Assembly (NCBI GenBank): GCA_023213395.1 | Contig: CM041465.1 | Location: forward strand, 141,057,741-141,121,740 | Source of the DNA: Cycas panzhihuaensis | Lineage: Eukaryota; Cycadophyta | Reading direction: 5' to 3' | DNA: 64,000 nt | Shown: piece by piece, positions 47,955 through 58,929 of the stretch | Layout: every line of letters starts with the position of its first letter | Numbering within the stretch: position 1 is the stretch's first letter | Position numbers and translations under genes: made by a program | The notes under the pieces: generated by a model | What the model saw: only the letters and a program-made list of their open reading frames with translations | Databases searched by the model: none | Told to the model about the DNA's origin: nothing

Positions 47955-49267
47955 CAAATAATAAATGATGATGGGAATTTTATAAAACCATGTACAAGCT
48001 AAGGTTCTAGAGGAGATTTGTGACAAAAGAAGAGACAAAATCTCAAATCGTCTTCACTACTGAGAAGAGAACTCAAATATAAATAGAATAACAAGTCATA
48101 TGCCATAGTTTTATCAAACCATCAATGAGCTATAATGGTTTAAAAAAAAAACTTTTTCTTAGAACTTTGAAAAAAGATGAATATTGCTTGAAACCTTTTC
48201 CTTCTCAGATTCCTGATATAAACCAACCATGTCCTTTTAGCCAAAGATCACATACATAAATGTATTTCTAATATATGAATATTTTTTAAAACAATATATA
48301 AAAACTAGAGAGCTTACTATTCCAACTTCTTCGCTATAATATATGAATATATTTTAGGAAAAATATGAAAAACTAGAGAGGTTACCATAGTGCCTTCTTC
48401 GTTACAGCCTTAGATCAACTAAATCTTGCTTTAGAGGTATTAATGACTAAAATATGCTAGTAGAGGTATAGATTTAGAATAAGAGCACATCAAATAAATA
48501 ACCTGGAGGATGAAATGACAACAACAATGAATGTGTTGGAGAGCTTCTAAAAATGGATATTAGAACCAAGCTTATTAGATTGGAACTACCAGATATAGGG
48601 GACCAATGAATGGTGACAAGGTTGAGACATCAATATGATTTGAAGTACCATAAAGTATATGAGAGCAGGAGTCAGTCATGATGTTGCCATGCAGATGGAG
48701 GATACAGATGGAGTAGCGAACATATAAACATTAAAGGAATTAATAGTCAACAACTAATATTAAAAAACTCTGTTCAACCTTACTACAATTTAAAAATTTA
48801 CCTCATATTTTGGTGTTTTCATTAAAATGTATTGCCTATATCTTTGAGTTGAGATGAGGTAGGCTGTGGTGAATGTAAACATCATACTAGAGCTTTAAAT
48901 GCAGCTGACTGAAGATAAACTATTCACATGGATAAACACCAAGTATGCAACTCCCTTCATAGAAACACCTCTCTAAGAATTATTGTAGATGTTGAGATGC
49001 CTAAGCAGGCAGATTCTAGAAGCCCTTCTGAAGGCTTTCTTATAGAAAAATACCCCAACACGAAAACATATTAGATGAGAGACAAATATAACATAGCCTT
49101 CTCACAAGTTTGAAATATAACACCACAAGTTAATCGGCCAAATTTGAATTCAAGTGAATGTGACAACTTCATAGATTTCGAAGTGGGTGAGTAGATTATG
49201 ATCATAGCACAATGAGTTAACCACATTAAACTAGAGAGATACTTGAATCAACTACATGAATTAGTTG
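46458..49267 (-). other. Leader of nested element
   Basis: Non-coding, AT-rich. Contains a (TA)n run at about 47869-47952 and a tandem duplication of about 68 bases near 48275-48410 (both copies carry AACTAGAGAG and CTTCTTCG). The 64-codon plus frame at 47564-47758 is not recognised. Confidence 0.6.
47869..47952. repeat. (TA)n microsatellite
   Basis: About 84 bp of uninterrupted TA. The Tyr-Ile repeat frame over it is an artefact. Confidence 0.95.
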
Positions 49268-49281
49268 GCTCTGATACCAAA

Positions 49282-49558
49282 TGAAGATTGTAGGGGATGG
49301 AGCAGAGTATTAGAATACAATATTTTAATCCATTTCAACCCATATTTAAAATATTAATAATTTTTCATTGATAGGTGGTGTTGATTAACACCGAGGGTAT
49401 TATAACCCATAAAATATAGTTTGGGAGGTGGGAAAGAGCCCACCTCAACCTCAAAATTCAAATAATAATATATACTTACCATTACATTTACTATTACCAT
49501 TGATGACTCACATAATCCCAATGCACCATAGTTAAGCAATAAACATTAAATCCTAATA
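49282..49558 (-). repeat. 5' LTR of nested element (right copy)
   Basis: Begins TGAAGATTGTAGG and ends AAATCCTAATA, two bases from the minus-strand primer site at 49268-49279. Confidence 0.85.
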
Positions 49559-49563
49559 TTGCT

Positions 49564-51640
49564 TATAGATTGTAGGGTCAACTATTTCTAATTCCTCAAA
49601 CTTTAATAACTTCATCCTAACTTCATGTGGTGTCGCAAGTAGTTTGCAACTACTCATGTTAAACTTGTGCAATAAGTCTAGTGTATATTTCCTTTGGGAA
49701 ATAAATATCTAATTTTCATCTTGCCAAACTTCTTAGTCTAAGAAGTAATGCATTAGTTGCAAATCTATCATTTTAAACTCCTTGCATATATCATATTTAA
49801 ATCTTTGGGTCAAATAAATATCATTCCTAGTGTATATAAGGTCATCAACATATAAGCCCATAATAAGCATTGAGATTTTTCTATATTGATATATAAATTT
49901 AGATTAGACTGACTCCTTTAGAACCTTTTATCCTTAAAGTACTTGTCAATCCTAGAGTACCATGCTCTAGGTATTTATTTAAGTCCTTCTTAAGTTTATA
50001 GACCTTATTTTCTTCCCCCTTTACTTCAGAACCATTTAGTTATTGGATATATATTTCTTCTTCTATATAACCATTTAGAAAAGTACTTTTAACATCCATT
50101 TGTTGAATTGTCCTATATTGTTGTGTTGTTAAAGCTATCATTAAATGAACTATCTCAAGTCTTATAATTGGTGTAAAAGTCTCATTGTATTTTATCCCTT
50201 CAACTTAGGCATAGCCTTTTGCAACTAATCTTGCCTTATTTTTATCAATTATTCTATATCATCTATATTAGGTCTTATAAACCCACTTAGTTCTAATTGC
50301 ATGCTTATTTAGTAAGAGATCTACTAATTCCCATGTATCATTTCTTACTAAGGTATTATACTCATACTTCATAGCTTCTCTCCATTCATCTTGTAAATTA
50401 GTCTCTTCAAAGTTATGAGGCTCATTTGACTCTATCACTTGAGTCATTTAAGAAAAAATTACCCTTTAAGATCTAGTAGTTCTTCTCTCAAAGTTGCTAT
50501 CCAAAATGTTTGAATGGTCATGTGCACTTCGAACCTATTTAGGAACCCCTTGATTTGATGTGGAGGGTCATGTTTCATTTAAATGAGGTACATCTATACC
50601 CTTAAAACTTCTTCTTCATAACATTCATCTTCTTTGAAGATGACATCCCTACTTATAGTTATCTTCTTATCTTTTGGGTCAGAGAGTTTATAAGATTTAG
50701 AAGTACCATTGTATCTTATAAAATTACATTTGGTGCTCTTATCATACAACTTGGTTTTCTTCTAATCTAGAATATATGTAAAGGCTATGTATCAAAAAAT
50801 CTTTAAGTGTTTTATACTTGGCTTATAACACATCCAAGTTTCTTCTAGAGTGACTTACTTAATAGCCTTGGTAGTAGGGTTATTTAATAAATAAACTACC
50901 ATGTATATAGCTTCTACCCAAAATTCATATTTAAGTTACTTATCCTTGATCATACTCCTTGCTATTTCCATAATTATTCTATTATTTCATTTGGTAACTC
51001 TATTTTATTATGGATTATAAGGATTAGTGAGTTGTTTCCTTGTCTTATAATAGTTACTATATACTGTAAAGTCATATAAGATGAATTCTCCCCTATTATC
51101 TAACCTTAGGATAAGAATTCTAAAACTGATTTATTTCTCAACCAAAGTTTTGAAGTCAATAAAACATTAAAGAGCATTTAATTTGAACTTAATAAAATAG
51201 AACTAAGTCATTTTAATGAAGTCATCAATAAAATTCATGAAGTACCTAGCACCTCCTAGTGAAGGTACATCCATTAGACTACATAGGTCTATATAGATCA
51301 ATTGGAGGGCCATTTGGTTCTATAACTTTTATTTGACAAACTTTTCCTTTATTATTTTCCAAGTATACAACTTTCATAAAGCTCTTTATTTATTTCTATA
51401 GCAGGGAGTCTGATCACTATATCCATTCTTTTCATCAAAGCTAATCTATTATAATTTACATGGTTAAGTATTTTGTTTCATGTTTCATAATCAATATTAG
51501 GTGAAGCTTTTAAAGCATATGAATCTGATAGAGGTATGACTAGTTTAAATAGTCTATCACTAGTCATTTGACCTTTTTCCATAATCACCTTATTCCTTAA
51601 CTTATTCTTGATAGTACATTCAATATTATCAAAGATTAAT
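49564..51640 (-). pseudogene. Copia integrase and reverse transcriptase
   Basis: Read right to left. Integrase: FMNFIDDF, LDNRGEF, NPYNPQ-NRV, IMEIARSMIKDK, FWVEAIYMVVYLLN and KHLKIFD. RT: PRAWYSRID, an LWAYMLMTLYTLG-like block where YVDD is expected, then ERKYTLDLLHKFNMSSCK-like and MKLLKFEELEIVDPTIYK, which ends at the nested insertion. Family order and spacing are normal for copia. Stops and frameshifts are numerous. Confidence 0.85.
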
Positions 51641-51648
51641 TTATAATT

Positions 51649-51900
51649 TTACTCCATCATTTGTCTGATCAAAAGTAGATTCTTTTTAAGTGTTGGAACA
51701 TGTATAACATCATTTATACTTCTAGTTTCTCCTAAATATGTTGTTATAAAAATATTACCTTTTATACTTGTTGCATGTGTGGTGTGATCTATAAACATAA
51801 TTCTACTTTTTCTAGAATTATCTATCTCCTTGAGCCATTCTTCTTTATGTGCCATGTATTGAACATCTTGAATCAATGTACCAACTATACTCTTCTTCAT
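51649..51900 (-). pseudogene. Copia protease segment
   Basis: The frame reads SRIMFIDHTTHATSIKGNIF, DVIHVPTLKKNLLLIRQM, matching the post-catalytic half of copia protease and the start of the GAG-pre-integrase region. The D-S-G catalytic site should precede it and is not legible. Seventy or more codons remain open. Confidence 0.75.
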
Positions 51901-51904
51901 TGAC

Positions 51905-52727
51905 TACTTAACTTGAGAAAACCTTGATTAGGGCCTTGTCCTTGAAATTTTCCATGTCTTTAGAAGTTACCTTATCCTTGGAAGTTGTCTTGAGAATTTT
52001 GGAAACCTTAGCCTTGGTTTCTTAGTTGGCCTCTTTCTTTAGGGGATTGACATCTATTCATAGAACTTCGTCCTTAAAACCTTTACTTAATTCTAGCCTT
52101 AGTGACAAAGGCATGTTCAAGGGATTCATTTCCCTCTTTCTTTTTCTCAACAACTAAGAGTATAACACTTAATTGATCAATCTTAAGTATGCTAGAGTCT
52201 TTTAAAACTTCAATAATTATTGCCATTATTTCAAACCTTTTAATTTCTCCTACATACCTTAGAACCTTTTGAATAATCCTTTGCTCACTTATCATTTCAC
52301 CTAAGGATCTTATTTGATTGACTAAATATTAGACCTTAGTGATAAACTCATTGACTCCTCTAGTTGTCATCTTTAAAATTTTAAACTTGCTCCTTATAGT
52401 TTACAACTTTGAAGATGTCGCTCCTTTATATGTTGTTTTGAGGGTATCTCAAGACTCCTTAGATATTGTAGTTTCACTAACTCTAGGAAAGATTTGGGCC
52501 TCCAATGCACAAAAGAGAAGTGCAAGTTCATCATTGTCCTTGTTAGCATTCTTCTTGTAGTTTTTCTTTTCATCTTCTATGGCTATTTGATTGATCTCTC
52601 TATAACCTGCATTAACAAGATCTCACATATCAGTTACAATAAGAATAAGCTTTATTTGCCTACTCTAATTAAGAAAGTTACTTATATTAAACTTAGGCAT
52701 ACTTATATTTCCAATATTTACTACCAT
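51905..52727 (-). pseudogene. Copia gag (UBN2/DUF4219-like)
   Basis: From an ATG at 52727: IGNISMPKFNISNFLN, then KDNDELALLFCALEAQIFP, ISKES-DTLKTTYKGA and the open stretch at 52295-52083 (RIIQKVLRYVGEIKRFE, like the UBN2 KILRSLP--F block). A Gln/Asn/Gly/Phe-rich tail follows. It is the packaging protein of the autonomous element and the likely relative of the gags of the gag-only elements. Confidence 0.78.
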
Positions 52728-52739
52728 TGTAAAGAAGAT

Positions 52740-54737
52740 TGCTTTAAACAATAGACTTTCAAAAAATGTGGAGTACTTGAAAGTAAATACAATTAAATGG
52801 TGCAAAAAGGTAATGAAATGGCACTTAATAACCACAAGAAATGTCCTATTTCACCTCTAAGACTAGTGCAAATATCCTAATTAGGAATCTAACAATCTTA
52901 AGGAGCAATAATTTTTATTAATGAGAGGTTACAATATAACTTTTCACTAGTTTATATAAGGGTCATCACATAGGAAGCCCTTCACTAGTGCCACTTTAGA
53001 GAATAAAAATAATATATTAAATGATTTCAATCTTTTTTCTTGTCCTTAAAACTTAATAGAAAATAGAAAATGGAGTCCAATGATTTAAATGAGACTTAAT
53101 TTTGATATTGAATCACTAAGATATCCATTATAAACTTTGCAAAAGGTTAACCTTTTCTAACTTTAAATGCTAAAAAATACATTACCTTAACTTCACTCAT
53201 TAAAAATCAATCAAACTAAAAATGAAGGTGGATGTGTGACCACTCATTTAGATTGGGTGAGAATGGACTTTGACTTGGTGTTGAGAGAACCAATCTCTAA
53301 CTTCACCAATGAAAATTATAGTGCTCGAAGTAGAGGTAGGTCCTATTTTTTTAATAGTTGTCCTAACAAATTCGCTTGCCCACCTTTATCAAAATTGATC
53401 TTGGTTACTTTATTCACTGCATATGACTTGTTATAGCTAATATTAGGTGATTAACTTTAGTATTTCATTAATGACTCTAATGTGGGGCCCACTATAAGAA
53501 ATTTAACCAAAAAATAATAGAATTGGCAGAAAAAAAACTAAGTGTAATAAAGATTTAATGATCATAGGGTTCTAGGCTATAAATAAATCAGAAAAAGTAT
53601 CACATAAGCCTAATTTAAGGTTGGGCATAATCTTTGAGGTAGCCAATGAAGTTGTACAGTCAAAAGGATACACAGGCAGTAAAAGTGATGCAAAAGTGAG
53701 AAAAAATAAAGTGCAAATATTAAATTGATTAAGTATTAAGGTTTAGAACATTAAAAACATAAAAAATAAATTACACCAACCTAAAATAGGGTCTGTAGAC
53801 ATGAAGTTTTGGTCATACAATTGTAGGGATGACTTAGACAAGGCATAATAGATTTTAAGGCATAGAAACCTAAGAAAAGCTCACTGAAGGTAGTTGTATG
53901 GACCTAGACTAGTTGTGCACTAAGAAATAACTCCAAAATACACTTGAATATTCCTCATTCAATGAAAAATATTGCAAATATAGTTGAACAATCACTAAAC
54001 ATAGAGGAGGGAACATATAAGATGACAAGAGGGCTATAGAACCAATCTGGCAATGGAGGCAACTGGCTAGAACTAAATTTCTATCAATATTTTCTTATTT
54101 AGAGGTAAGAATAATGCCAAATAGAGGCTATACAATAGTAGAGATAACTCAAGAGGATGCACATGGAAGTGTTATGAAGTACTATCAGAATAGTGACCAA
54201 AGAAGCTTAGACCTCTGAATATGCAACATGGTTTTCTTCTCCTTCAAGTAATGAATCTTCTTCTCTTCACAATATACGCATGTAGGAGCCTAACAACTTG
54301 GATGAGGGGTTTGTAAATGCTTTCCTTTCTTCATTGGATGGCTAAAAATTGCTTGAGCAATCTTGTGGTTCTCTACATCTTTGGTGTACACCCCTACGAG
54401 GTGTGACACCTCATATAATGACTTCTCTAAATAAATCCTGGTGCATGCAAGGCAATGTACTCACATGCATAAAATATACTTTTAAGTATACATGACAAGA
54501 TCTCTATGACTTAATTATAATATTATTATAAAATCAAGCAAAAAATTATAATGAAGATGAGAGCCACTAAATATTTCAACAATATAGTAAATGTAGTAAA
54601 TAACTTAAATAGCAATCAACTCCTCATAAATGCTTCATATTTTTTAATGGGGCTCCTCTTAAAAGCTTCTCCAACCCTTGGATATCTATTCAAATGCTCG
54701 TACAATAAGGAAACACTCTAATAATACTTTAACAATC
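52740..54737 (-). other. Leader of copia element
   Basis: About 2 kb of non-coding DNA between primer site and gag. The frame at 53236-53436 is on the opposite strand and unsupported. Confidence 0.55.
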
Positions 54738-54749
54738 ACTCTGATACCA
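54738..54749 (-). other. Primer binding site (Met-tRNA)
   Basis: Minus strand TGGTATCAGAGT, two bases after the 5' LTR. Confidence 0.88.
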
Positions 54750-54751
54750 AA

Positions 54752-55045
54752 TGAAGGAATATAGGGAGTCAAAAGGAGCAGAGAATACACAGAAGGGTAA
54801 AACTAGAATCTGACATAGTGGTGGTGTTGATGAACACTAAGGTATTCAAATCCCATGAATTTATAGGCAATAATTGAGTGGGAAGTTCTCAACATCTACC
54901 ATTGATTGGCATTAATAAACAGTGGAATATTTATTGCTAACATCTGATAAAGTTAGCTAGGTGTGGCTAGTGGTGCTGATATTATCTCCACCAAACCCTA
55001 GGTCAATATAGACTGATATGAACCCCAATGGGTATTATTACAATA
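54752..55045 (-). repeat. 5' LTR (right copy), 294 bp
   Basis: Begins TGAAGGAATATAGGG and ends TTATTACAATA, followed by ATTAT, the target duplication. Confidence 0.88.
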
Positions 55046-55727
55046 ATTATCCCATTTGATTACTTAGATTTTCACTAAATAGGTGAATAGGACATGTGTT
55101 TATATGGAAAGAGTTTGGTTTGATATAGCAATAAAAAAATAAGAACTGTCATTAAAAAATAAATTAGGGATAACTTCATGGCATGAATAGTATGAAAGTG
55201 ATGAGATTTGTATCATATTCAACTAGCTCATACTTTCTAAGAAGAATCATCAGTCATAGAGTATAGTAGAAAAATTTTAAAGACTATTCTATAAGGAAAA
55301 ATTACAACATAACTAAGAAATATAATTCTACCTAAGAAATCTCAGACTAGAATTAAAGATAGATGTTTAGAGAAACATCTTAAAATCTTTCAAGGAGGCA
55401 ATTAGTTATCTAACAGACCTATTGCCTCAACTAATTATTTTTTTATATCTATTTTTAATGCAATAGATTTTATAATTTATATAGAAAATAAATAATAACA
55501 ATAGAAATCGTGGTTTACCTTTATGTGGATATATTTTTATTCTACCTCTTGATCTATGATTTGATTTAGAAGTGTACAATATAGAAAGAAAATAGTAATT
55601 GTAGAAAGAATTTTTTTTTTTCACTATTAGAAGAGAAAAATTTTTGTTATACAAATAAACCTTTTTTAGAACAAAAGATACATATATGTAGGAAACCTAG
55701 TAAAATTGTTATAACTAAAAGGATGAG
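55046..55727. other. AT-rich DNA between elements
   Basis: Nothing coding recognised. The minus frame at 55427-55654 is Lys/Tyr-rich and probably chance. Confidence 0.4.
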
Positions 55728-55743
55728 AGGTCTTCTAAATGAC
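55728..55743. repeat. Target site duplication of SINE (5')
   Basis: AGGTCTTCTAAATGAC, repeated exactly at 56133-56148. Confidence 0.88.
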
Positions 55744-56132
55744 CACTCAAAGAAAGACCTAACAGTCAAATTGAACATACCTATAGAGAAGGTAATGGGG
55801 TGGCTGGTGGCCTAGCTAATTGGGGGATACAGGCCAAAAGGAATAAATATTGGACATATATAATTCCTAAAGGGATTTTAGGACTGGTGACAAAGGATAT
55901 AGAGGGTATCGACCTTAGGTAGATTTGCTAGCCATAGGGCATGTCATGTCTTAATTGAGCTAGCCATTAGGCTTGTTGGTGGCACGAGGGGCTCACATCT
56001 AGTTAGAGATTGGGGGGTTAGCTCAGCCATGGGCCTGGCATGATAATTTTGTAGGCCATTAGGCAAGTGCTGTATAAGGGTTGGGATCCTCGTTTAAATC
56101 CCCTATTAATTTAAACCAAATCAAAAGAAAAA
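55744..56132 (+). mobile_element. tRNA-derived SINE, about 390 bp
   Basis: Flanked by exact 16-bp duplications and ending in an A-rich tail (ATCAAAAGAAAAA). Two A-box-like segments occur: GTGGCCTAGCTAATTGG near 55807 and GTTAGCTCAGCCATGGG near 56018. A B-box-like TCGTTTAAATCCCC lies near 56090. The body is GC-richer than its surroundings and non-coding. The second tRNA-like unit suggests a dimeric SINE. No LINE-like 3' end shared with the two LINEs was noticed. Confidence 0.75.
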
Positions 56133-56148
56133 AGGTCTTCTAAATGAC
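56133..56148. repeat. Target site duplication of SINE (3')
   Basis: Exact copy of 55728-55743. Confidence 0.88.
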
Positions 56149-56579
56149 GTGTAGACTATACCTAAATTGGTTATAATCCATACCTTCAACACCACCCAAT
56201 CTAGGATTTATTAGCTCCTATGTAGAGCATATAATGATTCATCTTCTTGTGGCCATAAGATCTCTAAGATTATAATCTAGCTCCATAATTTTTATAAGTA
56301 AGAATTTAACCTAGCTCCAAGATTCTAAAGTTTATGGCTCTTTCTCTCTCCTCCTAGAAATAAATATTGTTCTTGTACTAAAAGATATAACCACTCCTAT
56401 ATTATGGCCTTTCATAAAGAGTATTCATTATTTCTTAATTAATAATGATTTAATAATTTGTATTAATTAAATCTTTATTTCTTTTCTTTAAAGGGATTTA
56501 GGCACATGATAGTTCTTTTTTCATTGATTACAATTATCCTTAGTACTTCTTCTATTCATTTACATTAGAAACATACAAG

Positions 56580-56778
56580 TGTGATTAGTAAATAACTATA
56601 GGTATTACTTTTATATAATTTTTTTCTCCCAAGTAGCATTATCTTCATCATAAGATATTCATTTAACTTTAATTTTAGAAATATTTATATTTCTAAGTTA
56701 TTTAACTATTCTATCCAAAATTTTCTTAGGTTTTATAGGAAATTCACATCTAAGCTCTATAATTATTTCATTATATTT
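56580..56778 (-). pseudogene. Chromodomain of the gypsy integrase
   Basis: Minus frame: KPKKILDRIVK, stop, LRNINISKIKVK, stop, ISYDEDNATWEKK. This follows the chromodomain pattern ILDR-----LRN--I--IKV-W-----EDATWE. Chromodomains direct integration to modified chromatin. Stops stand where Q and W are usual. The IN part ending FFVSLLKKYI lies at 58930-58985, across the insert. Confidence 0.72.
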
Positions 56779-56783
56779 AATCA
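56779..56783. repeat. Target site duplication AATCA (left)
   Basis: AATCA recurs at 58925-58929. Confidence 0.88.
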
Positions 56784-57095
56784 TGAAAGAGGTTAATGTA
56801 TCAAGGTCATTTATGTAGATTAATTATGTGACCTTAGGATATATTATTAGCATTAGTCTCTTAATGAAATGTACTTTATGTGCATTTAGATGTAATTTCA
56901 GGTTCATGTCATTAGGTAAAAAAATCCTAACCCTAATGCTCATCCTCAATAATAAAAGGTGAAATCTCAAGGAGGGAGTCATTATTCATTATCACCTCCA
57001 AGCTTGCTCTCATATATTGTTTCATCTTCTTTTTCATTCTCCATTGCCATTGTGTGTATGTGAGTGATTTATCTCCTAGATCCATCCTTCTTTCA
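56784..57095 (+). repeat. 5' LTR of chimeric element, 312 bp
   Basis: Begins TGAAAGAGGTTAATG and ends ATCCTTCTTTCA. Same length as the 3' copy. Confidence 0.93.
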
Positions 57096-57097
57096 TG

Positions 57098-57341
57098 TGG
57101 TATCAGAGTGACCAGGGTTCAAAATCGTTCCTGTATACTATGGTAGCACACTTAGAGATATGTGAAGGTGTTTGCTAGGTGGCATCGAGGAACGCCGTGG
57201 TGGACATATAATGCTATGTAGGTACATCTGACTCCTTGTGATGGGGGAGTGTTGGAGTGGGTGACACTAACTATCAAAAGGAAGTCCTCTTCCCAAATCA
57301 CCCTGGGGCTTTTGGTGTAACGGTAACATGTGACAAGAGTT
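57098..57341 (+). mobile_element. TRIM interior plus TRIM 3' LTR, joined at the primer site
   Basis: From TGGTATCAGAGTGACC onward the sequence follows the TRIM at 45515-45752, through ATGGGGGAG and TGTTGGAGTGGGTGAC to ACATGTGACA. It is roughly 80 percent identical. The TRIM 5' LTR is absent; the larger copia LTR occupies that place. Confidence 0.85.
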
Positions 57342-57668
57342 CATACAATAAACCATATTCACTGGCCATCTTAAGGCATCTCAACACTCGCACTACTGCC
57401 TGCCAATGATTTTGCTTAGGATTTATCATGTAACGAGTAAGAATACCGACATAGTGTATAATATCTGGCCTTATATTGGTAGTGTAGATGAGACTACCTA
57501 CAAGTTTCCTATAGAATGTTGCATCTACCTCCCTAGTGTCACCTTCAGCTGAGAGTTTGGTGTTAGGATCCATAGGTAATATCACTGGTTGAGCATCTTC
57601 TAACTGAAACTTGGTTAGAAGATCATTGATGAATTTTTCTTGGGAGAGGAAAAATTTTCCATTCTTTT
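57298..57668 (-). pseudogene. Inverted copia RT/RNase H segment
   Basis: On the minus strand: KMENFSLSQEK-like text at the right edge, then PMDPNTKLSAEGDTREVDAT, FYRKLVGSLIYTTNIRPDII and QNHWQAVVRVLRCLK, ASEYGLLYE. This normally directly precedes the RNase H part found in forward orientation at 57669. Flipping this piece would restore the usual order. The last residues of the open frame (HVTVTPKAPG) come from TRIM sequence. Confidence 0.85.
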
Positions 57669-58140
57669 ATGTTACTTTAGACTTTAAGCTTTTTGCATAC
57701 ATAGACTCAGACTTTGCAGGAGATAAAGATACAGGAAGATCTATGTCTGGGTATGTAACGTTTCTTGGAATAGCACCAATATCATGGAGATATAGACAGC
57801 AGAAGATAGTTATAGATTCAACTATCGAAGCTGAATACATTGCTACTTCTGAGATCAGTAAAGAGGTGATATGGCTGAGAAAATTATTGGAAACATTGAA
57901 TATCACCCAAATAAGTCCTACGAGTCTTCATGTGGATAATCAATCAGCAATCTGCATGGCAAAAAATCTTGTATTTCATGATCGTACCAAACACATAAGT
58001 ACAAAAGTCCATAGGATTAGGGAACTTATTTATGATGACACAATCTAATTAGATTACTGCCCCATAGCTGATCAAGTGGCTGATATATTCACCAAACCGC
58101 TGCAAAGGGTGAAGTTTAGATAGTTCCAAATGCATCTCGG
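57611..58140 (+). pseudogene. Copia RNase H, C-terminal part
   Basis: The real homology starts at about 57672: DFKLFAYIDSDFAGDKDTGR, SMSGYVTFLGIAPISWRYRQ, STIEAEYIATSEISKEVIWL, HVDNQSAICMAKNLVFHDRT and KHISTKVHRIRELI. After a TAA, ADQVADIFTKPLQRVKF follows. The RNase H residues D (IDSD), E (EAEY) and D (VDNQS) are intact. The N-terminal codons of the open frame antisense the inverted piece. It is the best preserved copia coding sequence in the window. Confidence 0.9.
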
Positions 58141-58612
58141 CCTTAGGGCCTCCATCTTTGATTGATCAAAGAAGATGGTAACGGGATCATCATACTCTAT
58201 TCTATTCGTGAAAACCTCTTCTGGGCACAGAAGAATAACAGTAAGTCTCTGCTCTATCCTCTTTATGAAAACCCCATGTGGGCACGGAAGAATAAGGGTT
58301 GTACTTGTTTTGAAAAATCAGAACCTGTGAAAATCCAAAAAGCCATAGGGGATGACCAAACAATATATGGAGACTTAGCAGATTAAGCTGCACATTTAAG
58401 TTGCTTGGCTATCAGGCTACATCAAAGAGCCACCTTAGCCATTTTGATTTATAAAAGGGGCTGTAGATCTTAGAAAGTCCGTGGGATTTTATTCCCCATG
58501 AGGGCTTTCCCATAAAAGTGTCATTTAGAATTTCAATGTAATAATAAGGCTCAAATGAAGACCTCATAGAATAGATTTTCTGAAAATGACCTTCCAGCAT
58601 TAAGGGGGGGAT
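58141..58612 (+). other. 3' non-coding part of chimeric element with polypurine tract
   Basis: Between the RNase H end and the LTR. Two related blocks (AAAACCTCTTCTGGGCACAG near 58210 and AAAACCCCATGTGGGCACGG near 58268) form a short tandem duplication. TTAAGGGGGGGA at 58600-58612 is the polypurine tract. Confidence 0.75.
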
Positions 58613-58924
58613 TGAAAGAGGTTAATGTATCAAGGTCATTTGTGTGGATTAATTATGCGACCTTAGGATATATTATTAGCATTAGTCTCTTAATGAAATG
58701 TACTTTATGTGCATTTAGATGTAATTTTAGGTTCATGTCATTAGGCGGAAAAATCCTAACCTTAATGCTCACTCTCAATAATAAAAGGTGAAATCTCAAG
58801 GAGGGAGTCATTATTCATTCTCACCCTGAAGATTGCTCTCATATCTTGTTTCATCTTCTTTTTCATTCTCCATTGCCATTGTATGCATGTGAGTGATTTA
58901 TTTCCTAGATCCATCCTTCCTGCA
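58613..58924 (+). repeat. 3' LTR of chimeric element, 312 bp
   Basis: Begins TGAAAGAGGTTAATG, ends ATCCTTCCTGCA, followed by AATCA. Confidence 0.93.
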
Positions 58925-58929
58925 AATCA

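Larger units (their letters stand above)
45117..49558 (-). mobile_element. Nested non-autonomous gag-bearing LTR element
   Basis: LTRs 45117-45404 and 49282-49558 align with each other. Primer site TGGTATCAGAGC (minus) at 49268-49279. Interior: long leader, then a UBN2-type gag adjacent to the 3' LTR, no pol. It interrupts the copia RNase H at the conserved IYR-K position. The flanking 5-mers (AGCAA and GGAAA on the minus strand) look like a decayed duplication. A TRIM sits between its 3' LTR and gag. The gag C-terminus shares KYKFHKFKE with the two gag-only elements, so it is a third, more distant relative. Confidence 0.85.
44158..55045 (-). mobile_element. Full-length Ty1/copia element, interrupted by a nested element
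   Basis: LTRs 44158-44445 and 54752-55045 flank a copia gag-protease-integrase-RT-RNase H region read right to left. TSD ATTAT lies at 44153-44157 and 55046-55050. Primer site at 54738-54749; polypurine tract GGAGGAGAAA on the minus strand at 44446-44455. A 4.44-kb element (45117-49558) splits the RNase H region and the reading resumes beyond it. Without the insert the element is about 6.4 kb. It is the only copia element here with all domains, though all are broken by stops. Confidence 0.92.
56784..58924 (+). mobile_element. Chimeric 2.14-kb copia/TRIM element with internal inversion
   Basis: Two 312-bp LTRs (56784-57095, 58613-58924), TSD AATCA, primer site at 57098 and a polypurine tract (TTAAGGGGGGGA) before 58613. 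Between them lie the interior and 3' LTR of a TRIM (57098-57341), an inverted piece of copia RT/RNase H (57342-57668) and the remaining RNase H in forward orientation (57669-58140). Gag, protease and integrase are missing. LTRs differ at about 21 of 312 positions without indels. The TRIM part begins exactly at the shared primer site. The element sits between integrase and chromodomain of a chromovirus. Confidence 0.85.

Noticed and set aside
47832-48038. Tyr-Ile repeat frame on the minus strand
   Set aside because: Product of the (TA)n microsatellite.
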